From positions 6,572,001 to 6,636,000 of the forward strand of contig NZ_AP018920.1 in NCBI RefSeq assembly GCF_003945385.1: DNA of 64,000 bases. The letters run 5' to 3'. The notes under the pieces were generated by a model, which was not told where the DNA came from, made no database searches, and saw only the letters and a program-made list of their open reading frames with translations. Source of the DNA: Pseudonocardia autotrophica (GTDB lineage Bacteria > Actinomycetota > Actinomycetes > Mycobacteriales > Pseudonocardiaceae). The translations under genes were made by a program, and so were the position numbers. Positions 1-10,086 of this stretch are shown here, piece by piece. The first letter of the stretch is position 1. Each line of letters begins with the position of its first letter.

Positions 1-750
<750 letters not shown>

Positions 751-960
751 GTCGTGCTCCTTCTGCGAATGTTCTCGTCCGTGTCTGTTCGCACACGGCG
801 CCCGGGATGACGGACAACCGCACTGCGCTGTTCGAACGGGGTATGACCAGCATCGGAGCCGTGACGGCGATCGGCGACGGTGGCCGATTGCCAAGATCTG
901 CACATCTTCCGGAGCGTTTTTGCAAATGTTGCAAATAGCGAGTTTCGATACAGTTCCGGC
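751..960. promoter_or_regulatory. aceA/ramB divergent promoter region with RamB-like twin TTGCAAA boxes
   Basis: This 210-bp region separates aceA (minus) from the ramB-like gene (plus). At 917-936 it carries two TTGCAAA copies in direct repeat (920-926 and 929-935, 9-bp period) within an AT-rich patch that stands out from the GC-rich surroundings. TTTGCAAA is the core of the RamB operator described in Corynebacterium glutamicum. A -10-like TACAGT at 949-954 would place the transcript start at or near the ATG at 961, so ramB may be leaderless and autoregulated. An imperfect CGTGT/ACACG inverted repeat lies at about 779-796. Operator function is inferred from motif and context. Confidence 0.6.
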
Positions 961-2394
961 ATGTCGAAGTCAGGGGTGCCGGGGACCCGGCTGCGCGCGC
1001 TGCGGGAGACGCGTTCGATGAGCCAGGCCGAGCTGGCACGCACCCTGGGGATCTCGCCGAGCTACCTGAACCAGATCGAGCACGGCTCCCGCCCGCTGAC
1101 CGTCCCGGTCCTGCTGCGGATCACCGAGGTGTTCGGGGTGGACGCCGCGTTCTTCGCCGCGCGCCGCCCGGAGCGGCTGGTCGCCGAACTGCACGAGGTG
1201 TTCGCCGAGACCTCGGTCGCCGAGGCGGTTCCCACCGGCCAGATCGAGCGGCTCGCCACCGAGCTCCCGTCGGCGGCCGATGCGGTGCTGGAGCTCTACC
1301 GGCGCTGGCGGCGGGCCGACGAGCACCTCACCGCCGCCACCGACACCCCGCGCGACGGCAGCGACCGGGTGCACGCGGCCTCACCGCACGAACAGGTCCG
1401 GGACTTCTTCTACCGGCGCCGCAACCACATCGCCGATCTCGACGACGCCGCCGAGGAGCTCGCCGAGACGATCGGGCTGCGCCGCGGCGAGGTCCGGCGG
1501 GCACTGGCGGAGCGGCTGCGCGGCACGCACGGCGTCGGCATCGCCGGGCTGGAGGACGACGCCGGCGGATCCGGCGAGCTGCACCGCTACGACCGGGTGA
1601 ACCGGATGCTGCGGCTGTCCCCGGCGCTGCGGGCCGGCCAGCAGGCCTTCCGGATGGCGACCCAGCTCGCGTTCCTCGAGCAGGAGCACACGATCGAGGC
1701 ACTCGCCGCCGAGGACACCCCGGCGGGCGATGACGCGGCCGAGACGCGCACGCTCACCCGGATCGGGCTGGCCCGCTACTTCGCCGCGGCCCTGGTGCTG
1801 CCCTACGGTGAGTTCCGGGCGACCGCCGAGGAGTTCCGCTACGACATCGAGCGGATGGCCGACCACTTCGGGCAGGGTTTCGAGACGATCTGCCACCGGC
1901 TCTCCACGCTGCAGCGCCCGTCCGCGCCGGGGGTGCCGTTCTCCTTCGTCCGGGTGGACCGGGCCGGGAACATGTCGAAGCGACAGTCGGCGACCGGGTT
2001 CCACTTCTCCCGCGGCGGCGGGACCTGCCCGCTGTGGAACGTCTACCGGGCGTTCGGCTCGCCCGGGGAGATCGACGTGCAGGTCGCCGCGATGCCGGAC
2101 GGTGCCCGCTACCTGTGGGTCGCCCGGACCGTGCACGGCTCGCAGCGCCGGTGGGGCCGGCCGGGGAAGACGTTCGCGATCGCGCTGGGTTGCGAGCTGC
2201 GGCACGCGCACCGGCTCGTCTACTCCGCCGGGCTGGACCTCGACGACCCGGCCGCCGCCACCCCGATCGGGGCGGGCTGCCGGGTCTGCAGCCGGGAGCA
2301 GTGCCCGCAGCGCGCCTTCCCCCGGCTGGACCAGGCACCGGCGATCGCGGAGGATCGCAGCACCTTCGTGCCCTACCCCTCGGTGACCGGCTGA
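961..2394 (+). CDS. ramB: RamB/ScfR-family XRE transcriptional regulator of acetate metabolism
   Basis: A 477-aa DNA-binding regulator matching the usual RamB length. Residues about 8-65 form a Cro/CI helix-turn-helix ([20 protein letters not shown]). The long middle resembles the IrrE-like/short-chain acyl-sensing domain, and the C-terminus has the conserved cysteine cluster [15 protein letters not shown]. RamB proteins control aceA/aceB and acetate activation genes; here the gene is divergent from aceA. ATG 961 is chosen because the HTH needs the residues before the next ATG (1018); no Shine-Dalgarno is visible, which suits a leaderless mRNA. Its 3' end overlaps the convergent ABC gene by 22 bp. 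Confidence 0.88.
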   Translation: MSKSGVPGTRLRALRETRSMSQAELARTLGISPSYLNQIEHGSRPLTVPVLLRITEVFGVDAAFFAARRPERLVAELHEVFAETSVAEAVPTGQIERLATELPSAADAVLELYRRWRRADEHLTAATDTPRDGSDRVHAASPHEQVRDFFYRRRNHIADLDDAAEELAETIGLRRGEVRRALAERLRGTHGVGIAGLEDDAGGSGELHRYDRVNRMLRLSPALRAGQQAFRMATQLAFLEQEHTIEALAAEDTPAGDDAAETRTLTRIGLARYFAAALVLPYGEFRATAEEFRYDIERMADHFGQGFETICHRLSTLQRPSAPGVPFSFVRVDRAGNMSKRQSATGFHFSRGGGTCPLWNVYRAFGSPGEIDVQVAAMPDGARYLWVARTVHGSQRRWGRPGKTFAIALGCELRHAHRLVYSAGLDLDDPAAATPIGAGCRVCSREQCPQRAFPRLDQAPAIAEDRSTFVPYPSVTG

Positions 2395-4607
2395 CCGGCG
2401 GCGGGCAGCAGTGTCCCGTCGTCGACGACGAGCACCCGGTCGGCGAGCGCGTCGACCGCCTCGTGGTCGTGGCTGACGAACAGCACCGACAGCTCCTCCG
2501 AGCGCCGCAGCTCGCGCAGCAGGTCCAGGATCGCCCGCCGGTTCGCCGGGTCCAGCGAGGACACGATCTCGTCGCACACCAGCAGCCGTGGACCGGCCGC
2601 CAGCGCCCTGGCCAGCGCGACCCGCTGCTGCTGGCCGCCGGAGAGCCGGTCGGTGCGCCGGCCGAGCAGGCCGGCGTCGAGCCCGACCCGTTCCAGCAGC
2701 ACGGCGGGTGGCACCTGCGTGCCGAAGATCCGGATCGGGGCGGCGATCTCACCGGCCACCGTCCGGCGCGGGTTCAGCGACCGGGCCGGGTTCTGGAACA
2801 CGTACTGGATCGCGCCGCGCTGGGCGCGGGTCCGGGCACCGGCCCGGCCGGCCAGCGCCACGCCGTCCAGCACGACGGTGCCACCGGCCGGCCGGTGCAG
2901 CCCGACCAGGCAGCGGGCCAGTGTGCTCTTGCCGGCACCGGAGTTCCCGACCAGCCCGACGCATTCGCCGGCACCGATGTCGAGATCGACCCGGTCGAGC
3001 ACCGGATGCGCCCGGTACCCGGCCGTGAGCCTGCGGACCCGCAGCAGCGGCTCCGGGGCGATCCCGGCGGACGGGCGCCGCCCCGGGGCGGCCTGCGCCG
3101 GGGCCGCCCGCACCAGGGCTGCCTGCACCGTGGTGACGGGCTGCGGCCCGGCCGGAGCACCGTCGACCACGGTGAGCACGTCGTCGACGAGATCGCGCAC
3201 CGCGCCGAGATCGTGCGTGACGACCAGCAGCGCGACGCCCCGGGCCCGCCGCTCGCGCACCACGTCCAGCACCGCCGCGGAGGTGTCCGGGTCGAGGCCG
3301 GTCGTCGGCTCGTCGAGCACCAGCAGGTTCGGGTCCCCGACCAGGGCGAGCGCCAGCAGCAGTCGCTGCTGCTGGCCCCCGGAGAGCTGGTTCGGGTAGC
3401 GGCGCAGGAACGCCGGGTCGCCGGGCAGCCCCACCCCCGTCAGGGTGGCGGACACCGCGTCCGCGCCGGTACCGGCGCCGTGCGCACGGTGCACGTCACG
3501 GACCTGGACACCGATCCGCACCGACGGGCTCAGCCCGAGCGCCGGGTCCTGCGGGACCCAGCCGGCCGCGCGGCGGCCGGGGCCGCCACCGAACCGGATC
3601 TCCCCACCGGCGTGCAGACCGGGGGCGAGCGCTCCGGTCACCGCGCGGACGAGGGTGCTCTTGCCCGAGCCGGACGGTCCGACCACGGCCAGCCCGCGGC
3701 CGTCCCCGAGCACCAGGTCGATCCCGGACAGCAGCGAACGGCCACCGGCGTCGTGCACCGAGAGCCCGCGAGCGACCAGCGCGTCGGGCCCGTGCCCGGC
3801 CCGCGGCGGCACCGGTACCGGCCGGCGCGGGGTGTCCCGGGCGGCGCGCGAATCGGCCAGCAGGTTCACCGACACGACCAGCAGCACGATCATCAGTGCC
3901 GGGCCGAGCACCGCCCACGGCTGCACGGTCAGCCCGCTCTGGTTGGCCGCGATCTCCAGCGCCCAGTCCGGGGTGTTCGGTGCCAGCCCGAGCCCCAGGT
4001 AGCCGCCCGCGGTGATCACCGACAGGGTCGCCGTCAGCCGCATCCCGGCGTCCGCGGCGACCACCGGCACGATGTTCGGCGCCACCTCGACGACGGCGAT
4101 CCGGCGCAGCGGCTCGGCACGGGCCTGCGCCGCCTCGACGTAGCCCGCCGACGCCTCCTCCAGCGTGGCGCCGCGAACCACCTTCACCACCCACGGCAAC
4201 GCGGTGAGCGCACCGGCGGCGACCAGCGCCGGGGCCCCGCGACCGGCCGCCGTCGCCAGCACCGCCAGCACCAGGAACCACGGCAGCACGACGAGCACGT
4301 CGACCGGCCGCATCACCGGACCGTCGGCGGCCCGGCGCAGACCGGCGAGCAGCCCGGCCGGGAACCCGACCAGATATGCCGCGGCCAGCGCGGCCACCGT
4401 GATCAGCGCCAGCCGCCAGCCACCGTGCAGCACCCGGGACAGCACGTCGCGACCGAGCCGGTCGGTCCCCAGCAGGTGCCCGGCGGACGGACCGTCGAAC
4501 GGGACACCGACGGTCGCGCCCGGATCCCACGGTGCCAGCAGCGGCCCGGCCACCACCAGCAGCGCGACCAGCCCGGTGACCAGGGCCGCCGGGGTCCGGC
4601 CGGTCAC
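2373..4607 (-). CDS. Opp/Dpp-type ABC transporter fusion: permease + ATPase + ATPase
   Basis: A single 744-aa polypeptide combining three proteins that are usually separate. Residues 1-255 are a DppC-like permease with the LGTDRLGRDVLSR start motif and the EAA-loop region. Residues about 275-490 are a DppD-like ATPase (Walker A GPSGSGKST at 310, LSGGQQQR at 408, LVLDEP at 429). Residues about 520-744 are a DppF-like ATPase (Walker A GNSGAGKST near 554, LSGGQQQR at 655, LLVCDE at 675). It would import an oligopeptide, nickel complex or similar solute with the permease and binding protein upstream. ATGA overlap with the upstream permease indicates translational coupling. The substrate is unknown; the position downstream of siderophore genes hints at metal uptake. 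Confidence 0.88.
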   Translation of the reverse strand: MTGRTPAALVTGLVALLVVAGPLLAPWDPGATVGVPFDGPSAGHLLGTDRLGRDVLSRVLHGGWRLALITVAALAAAYLVGFPAGLLAGLRRAADGPVMRPVDVLVVLPWFLVLAVLATAAGRGAPALVAAGALTALPWVVKVVRGATLEEASAGYVEAAQARAEPLRRIAVVEVAPNIVPVVAADAGMRLTATLSVITAGGYLGLGLAPNTPDWALEIAANQSGLTVQPWAVLGPALMIVLLVVSVNLLADSRAARDTPRRPVPVPPRAGHGPDALVARGLSVHDAGGRSLLSGIDLVLGDGRGLAVVGPSGSGKSTLVRAVTGALAPGLHAGGEIRFGGGPGRRAAGWVPQDPALGLSPSVRIGVQVRDVHRAHGAGTGADAVSATLTGVGLPGDPAFLRRYPNQLSGGQQQRLLLALALVGDPNLLVLDEPTTGLDPDTSAAVLDVVRERRARGVALLVVTHDLGAVRDLVDDVLTVVDGAPAGPQPVTTVQAALVRAAPAQAAPGRRPSAGIAPEPLLRVRRLTAGYRAHPVLDRVDLDIGAGECVGLVGNSGAGKSTLARCLVGLHRPAGGTVVLDGVALAGRAGARTRAQRGAIQYVFQNPARSLNPRRTVAGEIAAPIRIFGTQVPPAVLLERVGLDAGLLGRRTDRLSGGQQQRVALARALAAGPRLLVCDEIVSSLDPANRRAILDLLRELRRSEELSVLFVSHDHEAVDALADRVLVVDDGTLLPAAGQPVTEG

Positions 4608-5569
4608 CGGCGCCCGTCCAGGACCGCCCGGCGGGCGAGCGGGCTGGCGGCCAGTGCGGCGAGATCGGCGAGCAGGTGCACCGCCACCCCGAACACCGCC
4701 ATCAGCACCGCGGCCGCCGCGACGACCGGGAAGTCGCGCAGCGCGATCGCCCGCACCAGCTCCTGGGCCAGCCCCGGGTAGGAGAACACCGTCTCGACGA
4801 CGGCGACCCCACCGACCAGCCCGGCCACCGATCCGGCGATCGGCGGCAGCGCCGCGGCCAGCGCGACCGGTGCCACGTACCGGGCGAACAGCCTGGTGTG
4901 CCCGACGCCGTGCAGTGCCGCCGTGCGGACCGGCTCGGTGGCGACCAGCTCGGCGGTGCGGGCCCGGATCACCCGCACCGGATGCGGCACCAGCCCGGCG
5001 AGCAGCGTGAGCACCGGCAGCACGAGCACCTCCGGGCGGGCCAGCGGGCTCGTCCCCGACGGCACCAGGGACACCGCGGGCAGCAAGCGCCAGCCGAGCG
5101 CGACGACCGCGATCAGCACCACCCCGATCACGAACGAGGGCACGGCCTCCGCGGCGAGCGCGCCGGTGCTCACCGAGCGGTCGGTCCTTCTCCCGGCCCG
5201 GACCCCGGCGAGCAGACCGAGCGCGAGTGCCAGCGGGAGCAGCAACAGCACCGTGACCGACGCCAGTACCAGGCTGTTCCCGATCCGGTCGCCGAGCACG
5301 TCGGTGACCGGGCGGCCGGACAGCAGCGAGGTCCCGAGATCACCGCGCAGCAGCCCACCCGCCCAGGACCCGAACCGCTCGACCGGACCCCGGTCCAGCC
5401 CGAGCTCGGCGCGCAGCGCGGCGACCTGCTCGGGCGGCAGTGCACCGGAACGGCCGCTCTGCGCCAGGATCGTCTCGGCGGCGTCCCCGGGCAGCGTCTC
5501 GAACAGCACGAACACCACGACCAGCACGAGCGCCGCACCGCCGAGCCGGCCCAGGACGTACCGGGTCAT
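4604..5569 (-). CDS. Opp/Dpp-type ABC transporter permease (DppB-like)
   Basis: A 321-aa inner-membrane permease beginning MTRYVLGRLGGAALVLVVV, with about six transmembrane helices and the DppB-type segment ELGLDRGPVERFGSWAGGLLRGDLGTS. A short permease start at ATG 5569 is preferred over upstream in-frame codons because the family starts directly at the first membrane helix. The stop overlaps the ATG of the permease-ATPase fusion by four bases (ATGA), and the binding-protein stop lies 4 bp upstream, so the three genes form one unit. Confidence 0.88.
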   Translation of the reverse strand: MTRYVLGRLGGAALVLVVVFVLFETLPGDAAETILAQSGRSGALPPEQVAALRAELGLDRGPVERFGSWAGGLLRGDLGTSLLSGRPVTDVLGDRIGNSLVLASVTVLLLLPLALALGLLAGVRAGRRTDRSVSTGALAAEAVPSFVIGVVLIAVVALGWRLLPAVSLVPSGTSPLARPEVLVLPVLTLLAGLVPHPVRVIRARTAELVATEPVRTAALHGVGHTRLFARYVAPVALAAALPPIAGSVAGLVGGVAVVETVFSYPGLAQELVRAIALRDFPVVAAAAVLMAVFGVAVHLLADLAALAASPLARRAVLDGRR

Positions 5570-5573
5570 CCGG

Positions 5574-7151
5574 TCACTCCGACAGCCACACGCCGCGGTA
5601 GTTGGCCCAGTCGTCGTTGCCCAGGACGAACTCGGGCACATCCTGCACCGTCGGCGCGATCCCGACGGGCTGCTTGACGAAGTTGTGCAGGATCAGCCCG
5701 CCGGAGTCCCACAGCGTCTGCTGCAGCTCGGCGTAGAGCGCGGCCCGCTCGTCGACGTCGAGGGTGCCCCGGGCCGTCACGAACTTCGCGTCCCACTCCG
5801 GGTTCCGCCAGCCGGCGTTGCCGGGCGCGTCCGAGGTGGTGGTCTGGCCGTAGAAGTAGTCCAGGCTGTAGTTCCACCAGTTGTTGTGGGTGAACGCGCG
5901 CTGCCCGGAGACCTGGGCGGCGTAGTTGTCGGCCGGGACGGTCTCCAGGTTCACCGTGATCCCGGACTCGCGGGCCTGCTCGGCGAACAGCGTCGCCGAG
6001 TCGAGCTGGCCGGGGCTGGAGTCGGCGGTGGTGAGGGTGACGGTCAGGTTCTCCTGACCGGCCTGGCGGAGCAGCTCGCGCGCCCCGGCAGGATCGTGCG
6101 CGCGCTGCGCGATGTCGCCGGCGTAGAACGGGGCGCCCAGGCCGTAGAGGTCGTTACCGACCTCGGCGAACCCCAGGTAGACGGTGTCGGCCATCGCCTG
6201 CCGGTCGACGGCCATGCGCAGCGCCTGCCGCACCCGGACGTCGTCGAAGGGCGGGGTGTCGGCCCGCATCTGGAGCGCCGCCATGGTGCCGAGCCGGGGC
6301 TCGACCAACCGGAACGTGCCCTCGTCGGCGAGCGTCCTGGCGTGCAGCGCCGGTGTCTGGTCGATCATGTCGACCTCGCCGGAGCGCAACGCGTTCACCC
6401 GGGCCTGCGGCTCCGCGATCTGCAGGATCTCGACCTCGTCGAGGTGCGCGACACCGTCCCAGTACTCCGGGTAGCGCACCAGCAGCGCCCGGTCCCCCGG
6501 GGACCACTCGCGGAGCACGAACGGTCCGGTGCCGACCGGCAGCGAGGACGCGTCGAAGGTGTCGCTGCCCTCCTTGACCACGTAGACGTACCAGCCGGCG
6601 AGCACCGATCCGAGATCGGCGAGCGGCTCGGACAGCGCGACCTGCACCGCGAGATCACCGTCGGCCCTGCTCCGGGCCGGATCCACCATCGACAGATCGG
6701 CCGACGACGGCTTGGCCGGGTCGAGCATCCGCTCGATGCTGTAGAGCACGTCCCGGGAGGTCAGCGGACTGCCGTCGCTGAACTTCACGCCGGGCCGCAG
6801 GGTGATCCGCCACTCGGTGCCGTCGGCGTTGGGCTCCAGCGACTCGGCGAGCCGGTAGCGCAGCGTCAGGTCGTTCTCGTAGGCGACGAGTCGGTCCCAG
6901 ACGTTCTTGGCGATCGCACCGGCGGCGGCCGACCCGGCGACGTGCGGGTCCAGCACGTCCGCCGACGGCGACTGACCGGCCAGCGCGACCCGCAGCCGGC
7001 CACCGGGCCGGGGTGGGCCGGCGTCCTGCGAGGCCGGTGTGGTGGCACTGCCGCACCCGCCCAGCGCCACCGCACCGGCCAGGCCGGCAGCGCCGAGCAG
7101 CAGCGCCCGCCGCGACAGCGGCGTCCGGCGGGCGAGTTCGTCGATCCTCAT
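5574..7151 (-). CDS. Extracellular solute-binding lipoprotein, family 5 (Opp/Dpp type)
   Basis: A 525-aa binding protein. The N-terminus has twin arginines (SRRALLLGAAGLAG) followed by lipobox LGGC, indicating Tat export and lipid anchoring. The mature part has the SBP_bac_5 signature WRITLRPGVKFSDGSPLTSRDV and PFDDVRVRQALRMAVDR. It should capture peptide, nickel chelate or a similar ligand for the permease and fusion gene downstream. No clear Shine-Dalgarno precedes ATG 7151; TATCAA about 7 bp upstream could serve as a -10 for a leaderless transcript. Lying directly after the FepC-like gene, it may be part of the iron/siderophore block, but ligand identity cannot be read from sequence. Confidence 0.85.
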   Translation of the reverse strand: MRIDELARRTPLSRRALLLGAAGLAGAVALGGCGSATTPASQDAGPPRPGGRLRVALAGQSPSADVLDPHVAGSAAAGAIAKNVWDRLVAYENDLTLRYRLAESLEPNADGTEWRITLRPGVKFSDGSPLTSRDVLYSIERMLDPAKPSSADLSMVDPARSRADGDLAVQVALSEPLADLGSVLAGWYVYVVKEGSDTFDASSLPVGTGPFVLREWSPGDRALLVRYPEYWDGVAHLDEVEILQIAEPQARVNALRSGEVDMIDQTPALHARTLADEGTFRLVEPRLGTMAALQMRADTPPFDDVRVRQALRMAVDRQAMADTVYLGFAEVGNDLYGLGAPFYAGDIAQRAHDPAGARELLRQAGQENLTVTLTTADSSPGQLDSATLFAEQARESGITVNLETVPADNYAAQVSGQRAFTHNNWWNYSLDYFYGQTTTSDAPGNAGWRNPEWDAKFVTARGTLDVDERAALYAELQQTLWDSGGLILHNFVKQPVGIAPTVQDVPEFVLGNDDWANYRGVWLSE

Positions 7152-7167
7152 GGAGAAGATTGATACA

Positions 7168-7181
7168 TGAGCACCTGCTCA
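7168..7181. promoter_or_regulatory. Inverted repeat in the promoter gap of the Opp binding-protein gene
   Basis: TGAGCA-CC-TGCTCA is a perfect 6-bp inverted repeat lying 17 bp upstream of the ATG at 7151, within the 48-bp gap between that gene and the FepC-like gene. Size and position suit an operator; no regulator can be assigned. Confidence 0.35.
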
Positions 7182-7199
7182 GTCCAGCAGTGAATCAGC

Positions 7200-7982
7200 T
7201 CACCTGCGCGGCCGGGGCAGCACCAGCGGCGTGCCGGTCAGCGGATCGGCCGTCACCAGCGCGTCCACCCCGAACACCGACGACACCAGTTCCTCGGTGA
7301 CCACCTCGCCCGGCGCACCCTCGGCGACGATCCGGCCACCGGCCATCGCGATCAGGTGGTGGGCGTAGCGCGCGGCCAGCTCCAGGTCGTGCAGCACCAT
7401 CACCACCGTCCGGCCCTGCTCGACGTTGACCGTGCGCATCAACTCCAGCACGTCGAGCTGGTGTGCGAGATCGAGGAACGTGGTCGGCTCGTCGAGCAGC
7501 ATCGTCTCCGGGCCCTGGGCCAGCACCAGCGCGATCCACGCCCGCTGGCGCTGCCCGCCGGACAGCTCGGCGACCGGCCGGTCCGCGAGATCGGTCAGCC
7601 CGGTCGCGGCCAGCGCGGCGGTGACGGCCTGCTCGTCGTCCTCGGACCACTGCCGGAACCAGCGCTGGTGCGGGTGCCGCCCGCGGCCGACCAGATCGGC
7701 GACGGTGATCCCGTCCGGTGCGGTCGGCTGCTGCGGCAGCACCCCGAGCCGGCGGGCGAGCTCGGTCGCGGGCAGCCGGGACAGCTCGGTGTCGTCGAGC
7801 AGCACCCGGCCCGCCTGCGGGCGCATCAGGCCGGCGAGCCCGCGCAGCAGGGTCGACTTGCCGCAGGCGTTCGGCCCGACGATCACGGTGATCCGGCCGT
7901 CCGGGATCTGCACCGACTGCCCGTCGACGACCGGCTGCCCGGCCGTGTAGCCCAGGCTCAGGTCGTGGCCGGTCAGGGTCAT
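7200..7982 (-). CDS. Iron-siderophore ABC transporter ATP-binding protein (FecE/FepC-like)
   Basis: A 260-aa cytoplasmic ATPase that would power ferric-siderophore import by the two FecCD permeases upstream. It shows Walker A GPNACGKST, the ABC signature LSGGQRQRAW, Walker B ETMLLDEPT and H-loop VLHDLELAARY; PNxCGKST and LGVLPQQP are typical of the FepC branch. ATG 7982 is chosen by homology and because it overlaps the stop of the upstream permease (ATGA). Confidence 0.92.
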   Translation of the reverse strand: MTLTGHDLSLGYTAGQPVVDGQSVQIPDGRITVIVGPNACGKSTLLRGLAGLMRPQAGRVLLDDTELSRLPATELARRLGVLPQQPTAPDGITVADLVGRGRHPHQRWFRQWSEDDEQAVTAALAATGLTDLADRPVAELSGGQRQRAWIALVLAQGPETMLLDEPTTFLDLAHQLDVLELMRTVNVEQGRTVVMVLHDLELAARYAHHLIAMAGGRIVAEGAPGEVVTEELVSSVFGVDALVTADPLTGTPLVLPRPRR

Positions 7983-9055
7983 CCGCTTGCTCCGATCCGG
8001 TTGCCGCGCACCAGCAGCGCGATGAGTACGGGCGCCCCGACGAGCGCCGTGAGCACGCCGACCGGGAGTTCCCGCGGCGCGAAGGCGGTACGCGCCACCA
8101 GATCGGCGGTCACCACCACGAACGCGCCGGTCCCGGCGCAGGCGAGCAGGCCGGGACTGCGTTCGCGCAGCACCCGGCGGACGATCTGCGGTGCCACCAG
8201 CGCCACGAACCCGACCGGCCCGGCGGACGCGGTGGCCAGCGCCGGCAGCCCGACCGCACCGGCCAGCAATCCGACCCTGGCCCGGCCGACCCGCGGGGAC
8301 AGCGCCCGGGCCAGGTCGTCGCCGAGCTCGAGCACCGCCAGCCTGCGGGTCAGCGCCAGCATCGGCGGCAGCAGCAGGCACAGCCCGGCGGCGACCGGAA
8401 CGACGTCCGGCCACGACCGCCCGGACAGGCTGCCGACCAGCCAGACCGCGGCCTGGTACGCGGCGTTGATGTCGGCCCGGCTGAGCAGGAAGGTCGCCGC
8501 CGCGCTGAGGATCGCGGCCACCCCGATCCCGACCAGCACCAGCCGGTAGCCGGAGAAGCCGTTGCGGTAGGCGACGGCGTACACCGCGACGGCAGCCACC
8601 CCGGCCCCGACCAGCGCACCGCCGGTCACCCAGACCGCGGTCGCCCCGAACCCGATGATCATCAGGACGGCGCCGGCCGAGGCACCCGCGTTGATCCCGA
8701 TCACGTCCGGGCTGACCAGCGGGTTCTGCGCGAGGCGTTGCAGCACCCCGCCCGCGACGCCGAACGCCGCGCCGACCAGCACCCCGGTCAGGGCACGCGG
8801 GATGCGGTGGTTCACCACCACGTCGTAGGTGATCAGGGTGCCGTTGCCGGCGAGCGTGTCGAGCACCGTCGACAGCGGCATCGGGTACTCACCCACCGCC
8901 GTGGCCCACAGCGCGACCAGTACCGCGCCCAGCCAGGTGCACCCGGCGAGCAGCAGCCCGCGCACCCCAAACCGGGCCGAGAACGGCCCGCGGCGGACGA
9001 CCAGCATCCCGCTACTCACAGGACGGTCACCACTCACAGGGCGGTCACCATTCAC
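7979..9055 (-). CDS. Iron-siderophore ABC transporter permease (FecCD/FepG-like)
   Basis: A 358-aa membrane protein of the FecCD family with about nine or ten helices and conserved blocks RIPRALTGVLVGAAFGVAGG, QRLAQNPLVSPDVIGINAGA and GPVGFVALVAPQIVRR. The GTG at 9055 overlaps the upstream permease stop (GTGA) and is in frame; ATG 9007 is an alternative that would give 342 aa. Between these two starts lie short tandem repeats, so the extra N-terminus may be a duplication rather than functional sequence. It pairs with the neighbouring FecCD permease to form the channel. Confidence 0.9.
   Translation of the reverse strand: MNGDRPVSGDRPVSSGMLVVRRGPFSARFGVRGLLLAGCTWLGAVLVALWATAVGEYPMPLSTVLDTLAGNGTLITYDVVVNHRIPRALTGVLVGAAFGVAGGVLQRLAQNPLVSPDVIGINAGASAGAVLMIIGFGATAVWVTGGALVGAGVAAVAVYAVAYRNGFSGYRLVLVGIGVAAILSAAATFLLSRADINAAYQAAVWLVGSLSGRSWPDVVPVAAGLCLLLPPMLALTRRLAVLELGDDLARALSPRVGRARVGLLAGAVGLPALATASAGPVGFVALVAPQIVRRVLRERSPGLLACAGTGAFVVVTADLVARTAFAPRELPVGVLTALVGAPVLIALLVRGNRIGASG
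9002..9055 (-). repeat. Tandem 18-nt repeats at the start of the FepG-like gene
   Basis: Read on the minus strand from 9055, two near-identical 18-nt units (GTGAATGGTGACCGCCCT and GTGAGTGGTGACCGTCCT) are followed by a more diverged third unit. Each begins with an in-frame GTG, so the repeat multiplies candidate start codons and encodes NGDRPVSGDRPVS. The expansion probably arose by slippage at the GTGA junction of two coupled genes. Confidence 0.6.
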
Positions 9056-10086
9056 AGGGCGGCTACCTTCCGGGTCCGCACCAGGTACAGGAACACCGGC
9101 CCGCCCAGCAGCGCCGCGGTCACCCCGATCTGGACCTCCTCGGGGGCCAGCACCACCCGGCCGGCGACGTCGGCGAGCAGCACCACCGCCGCACACAGCA
9201 GCGCGGACAGCGGGAGCACCCACCGGTGCGCCGTCCCGACCAGCAGCCGGGCCGCGTGCGGCGCGACCAGACCGACGAAGGCGACCGGGCCGGCCACCGC
9301 GGTCGCCGTCCCGGCCAGCACGACGACGGCGACCAGGCCGGTCACCCGGGTCGTCCCCGGCCGGGCACCCAGGCTGCGGGCGGTGTCGTCGCCGAGCGCG
9401 ACCGCATCGAGCCGGCGCACCAGGATCACCGCGAGCAGCACCCCGGCCACCGCGAACGGCACCGCCTGGCCGACCGTGACCAGATCGGCGCGCGCCAGCG
9501 ACCCGATCACCCAGTACCGGTAGCGGGCGAACAGGTCCCGGTCGAGCAGGACGAATGCCGAGGTCATCGCCATGATCAGGGCCGAGACGGCCGCCCCGGC
9601 GAGCGCCAGCTTCACCGGCGTGGCCCCGTCCCGGCCGGAGCCGCCGATCGCGTAGACCGCCGCGGCCGCGAGCGCACCGCCGAGGAAGCCGAACCAGACG
9701 TATCCGCTCAGCGACCCGACGCCGGCCAGTGCGATGACGGCGATCATCGCGCCGGCCGCGCCCGCGTTCACGCCGAGCGTGCCCGGCCCGGCCAGCGGGT
9801 TGCGGGTGACGCCCTGTGCCACGGCCCCGGCCAGCCCCAGACAGATCCCGGCCAGCAGCCCGGCCACCGTGCGCGGCAGCCGGACGTGCCGCACGACGAT
9901 GTCGGACTGCGTCCCGGTGAAGTGCCACAGCCCGGCGTGCAGCTCGGCCCAGCCCAGCGGGCGGGCACCCACCTTCAGCGACGCCAGCACCGCGACCGCG
10001 ACCAGCAGCACCACCGCCGGGAGCGCCCACGGGGCCGCCGCCCGCACCCGGACCCCGGCGGGCCGCGCCGGGGCGGGGACGCTCAC
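9052..10086 (-). CDS. Iron-siderophore ABC transporter permease (FecCD/FepD-like)
   Basis: A 344-aa FecCD permease with multiple transmembrane helices. Family blocks seen are VRLPRTVAGLLAGICLGLAG, QGVTRNPLAGPGTLGVNAGA and GPVAFVGLVAPHAARLL. The GTG start at 10086 overlaps the stop of the binding-protein gene (GTGA). With the next permease and the FepC-like ATPase it makes a complete ferric-siderophore importer. Confidence 0.92.
   Translation of the reverse strand: MSVPAPARPAGVRVRAAAPWALPAVVLLVAVAVLASLKVGARPLGWAELHAGLWHFTGTQSDIVVRHVRLPRTVAGLLAGICLGLAGAVAQGVTRNPLAGPGTLGVNAGAAGAMIAVIALAGVGSLSGYVWFGFLGGALAAAAVYAIGGSGRDGATPVKLALAGAAVSALIMAMTSAFVLLDRDLFARYRYWVIGSLARADLVTVGQAVPFAVAGVLLAVILVRRLDAVALGDDTARSLGARPGTTRVTGLVAVVVLAGTATAVAGPVAFVGLVAPHAARLLVGTAHRWVLPLSALLCAAVVLLADVAGRVVLAPEEVQIGVTAALLGGPVFLYLVRTRKVAAL

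Noticed and set aside
2034..4781. A 915-codon plus-strand open frame
   Set aside because: It is antisense to the transporter fusion, rich in Arg/Gln/Gly/Pro and has no recognisable domain; high GC content creates such frames.
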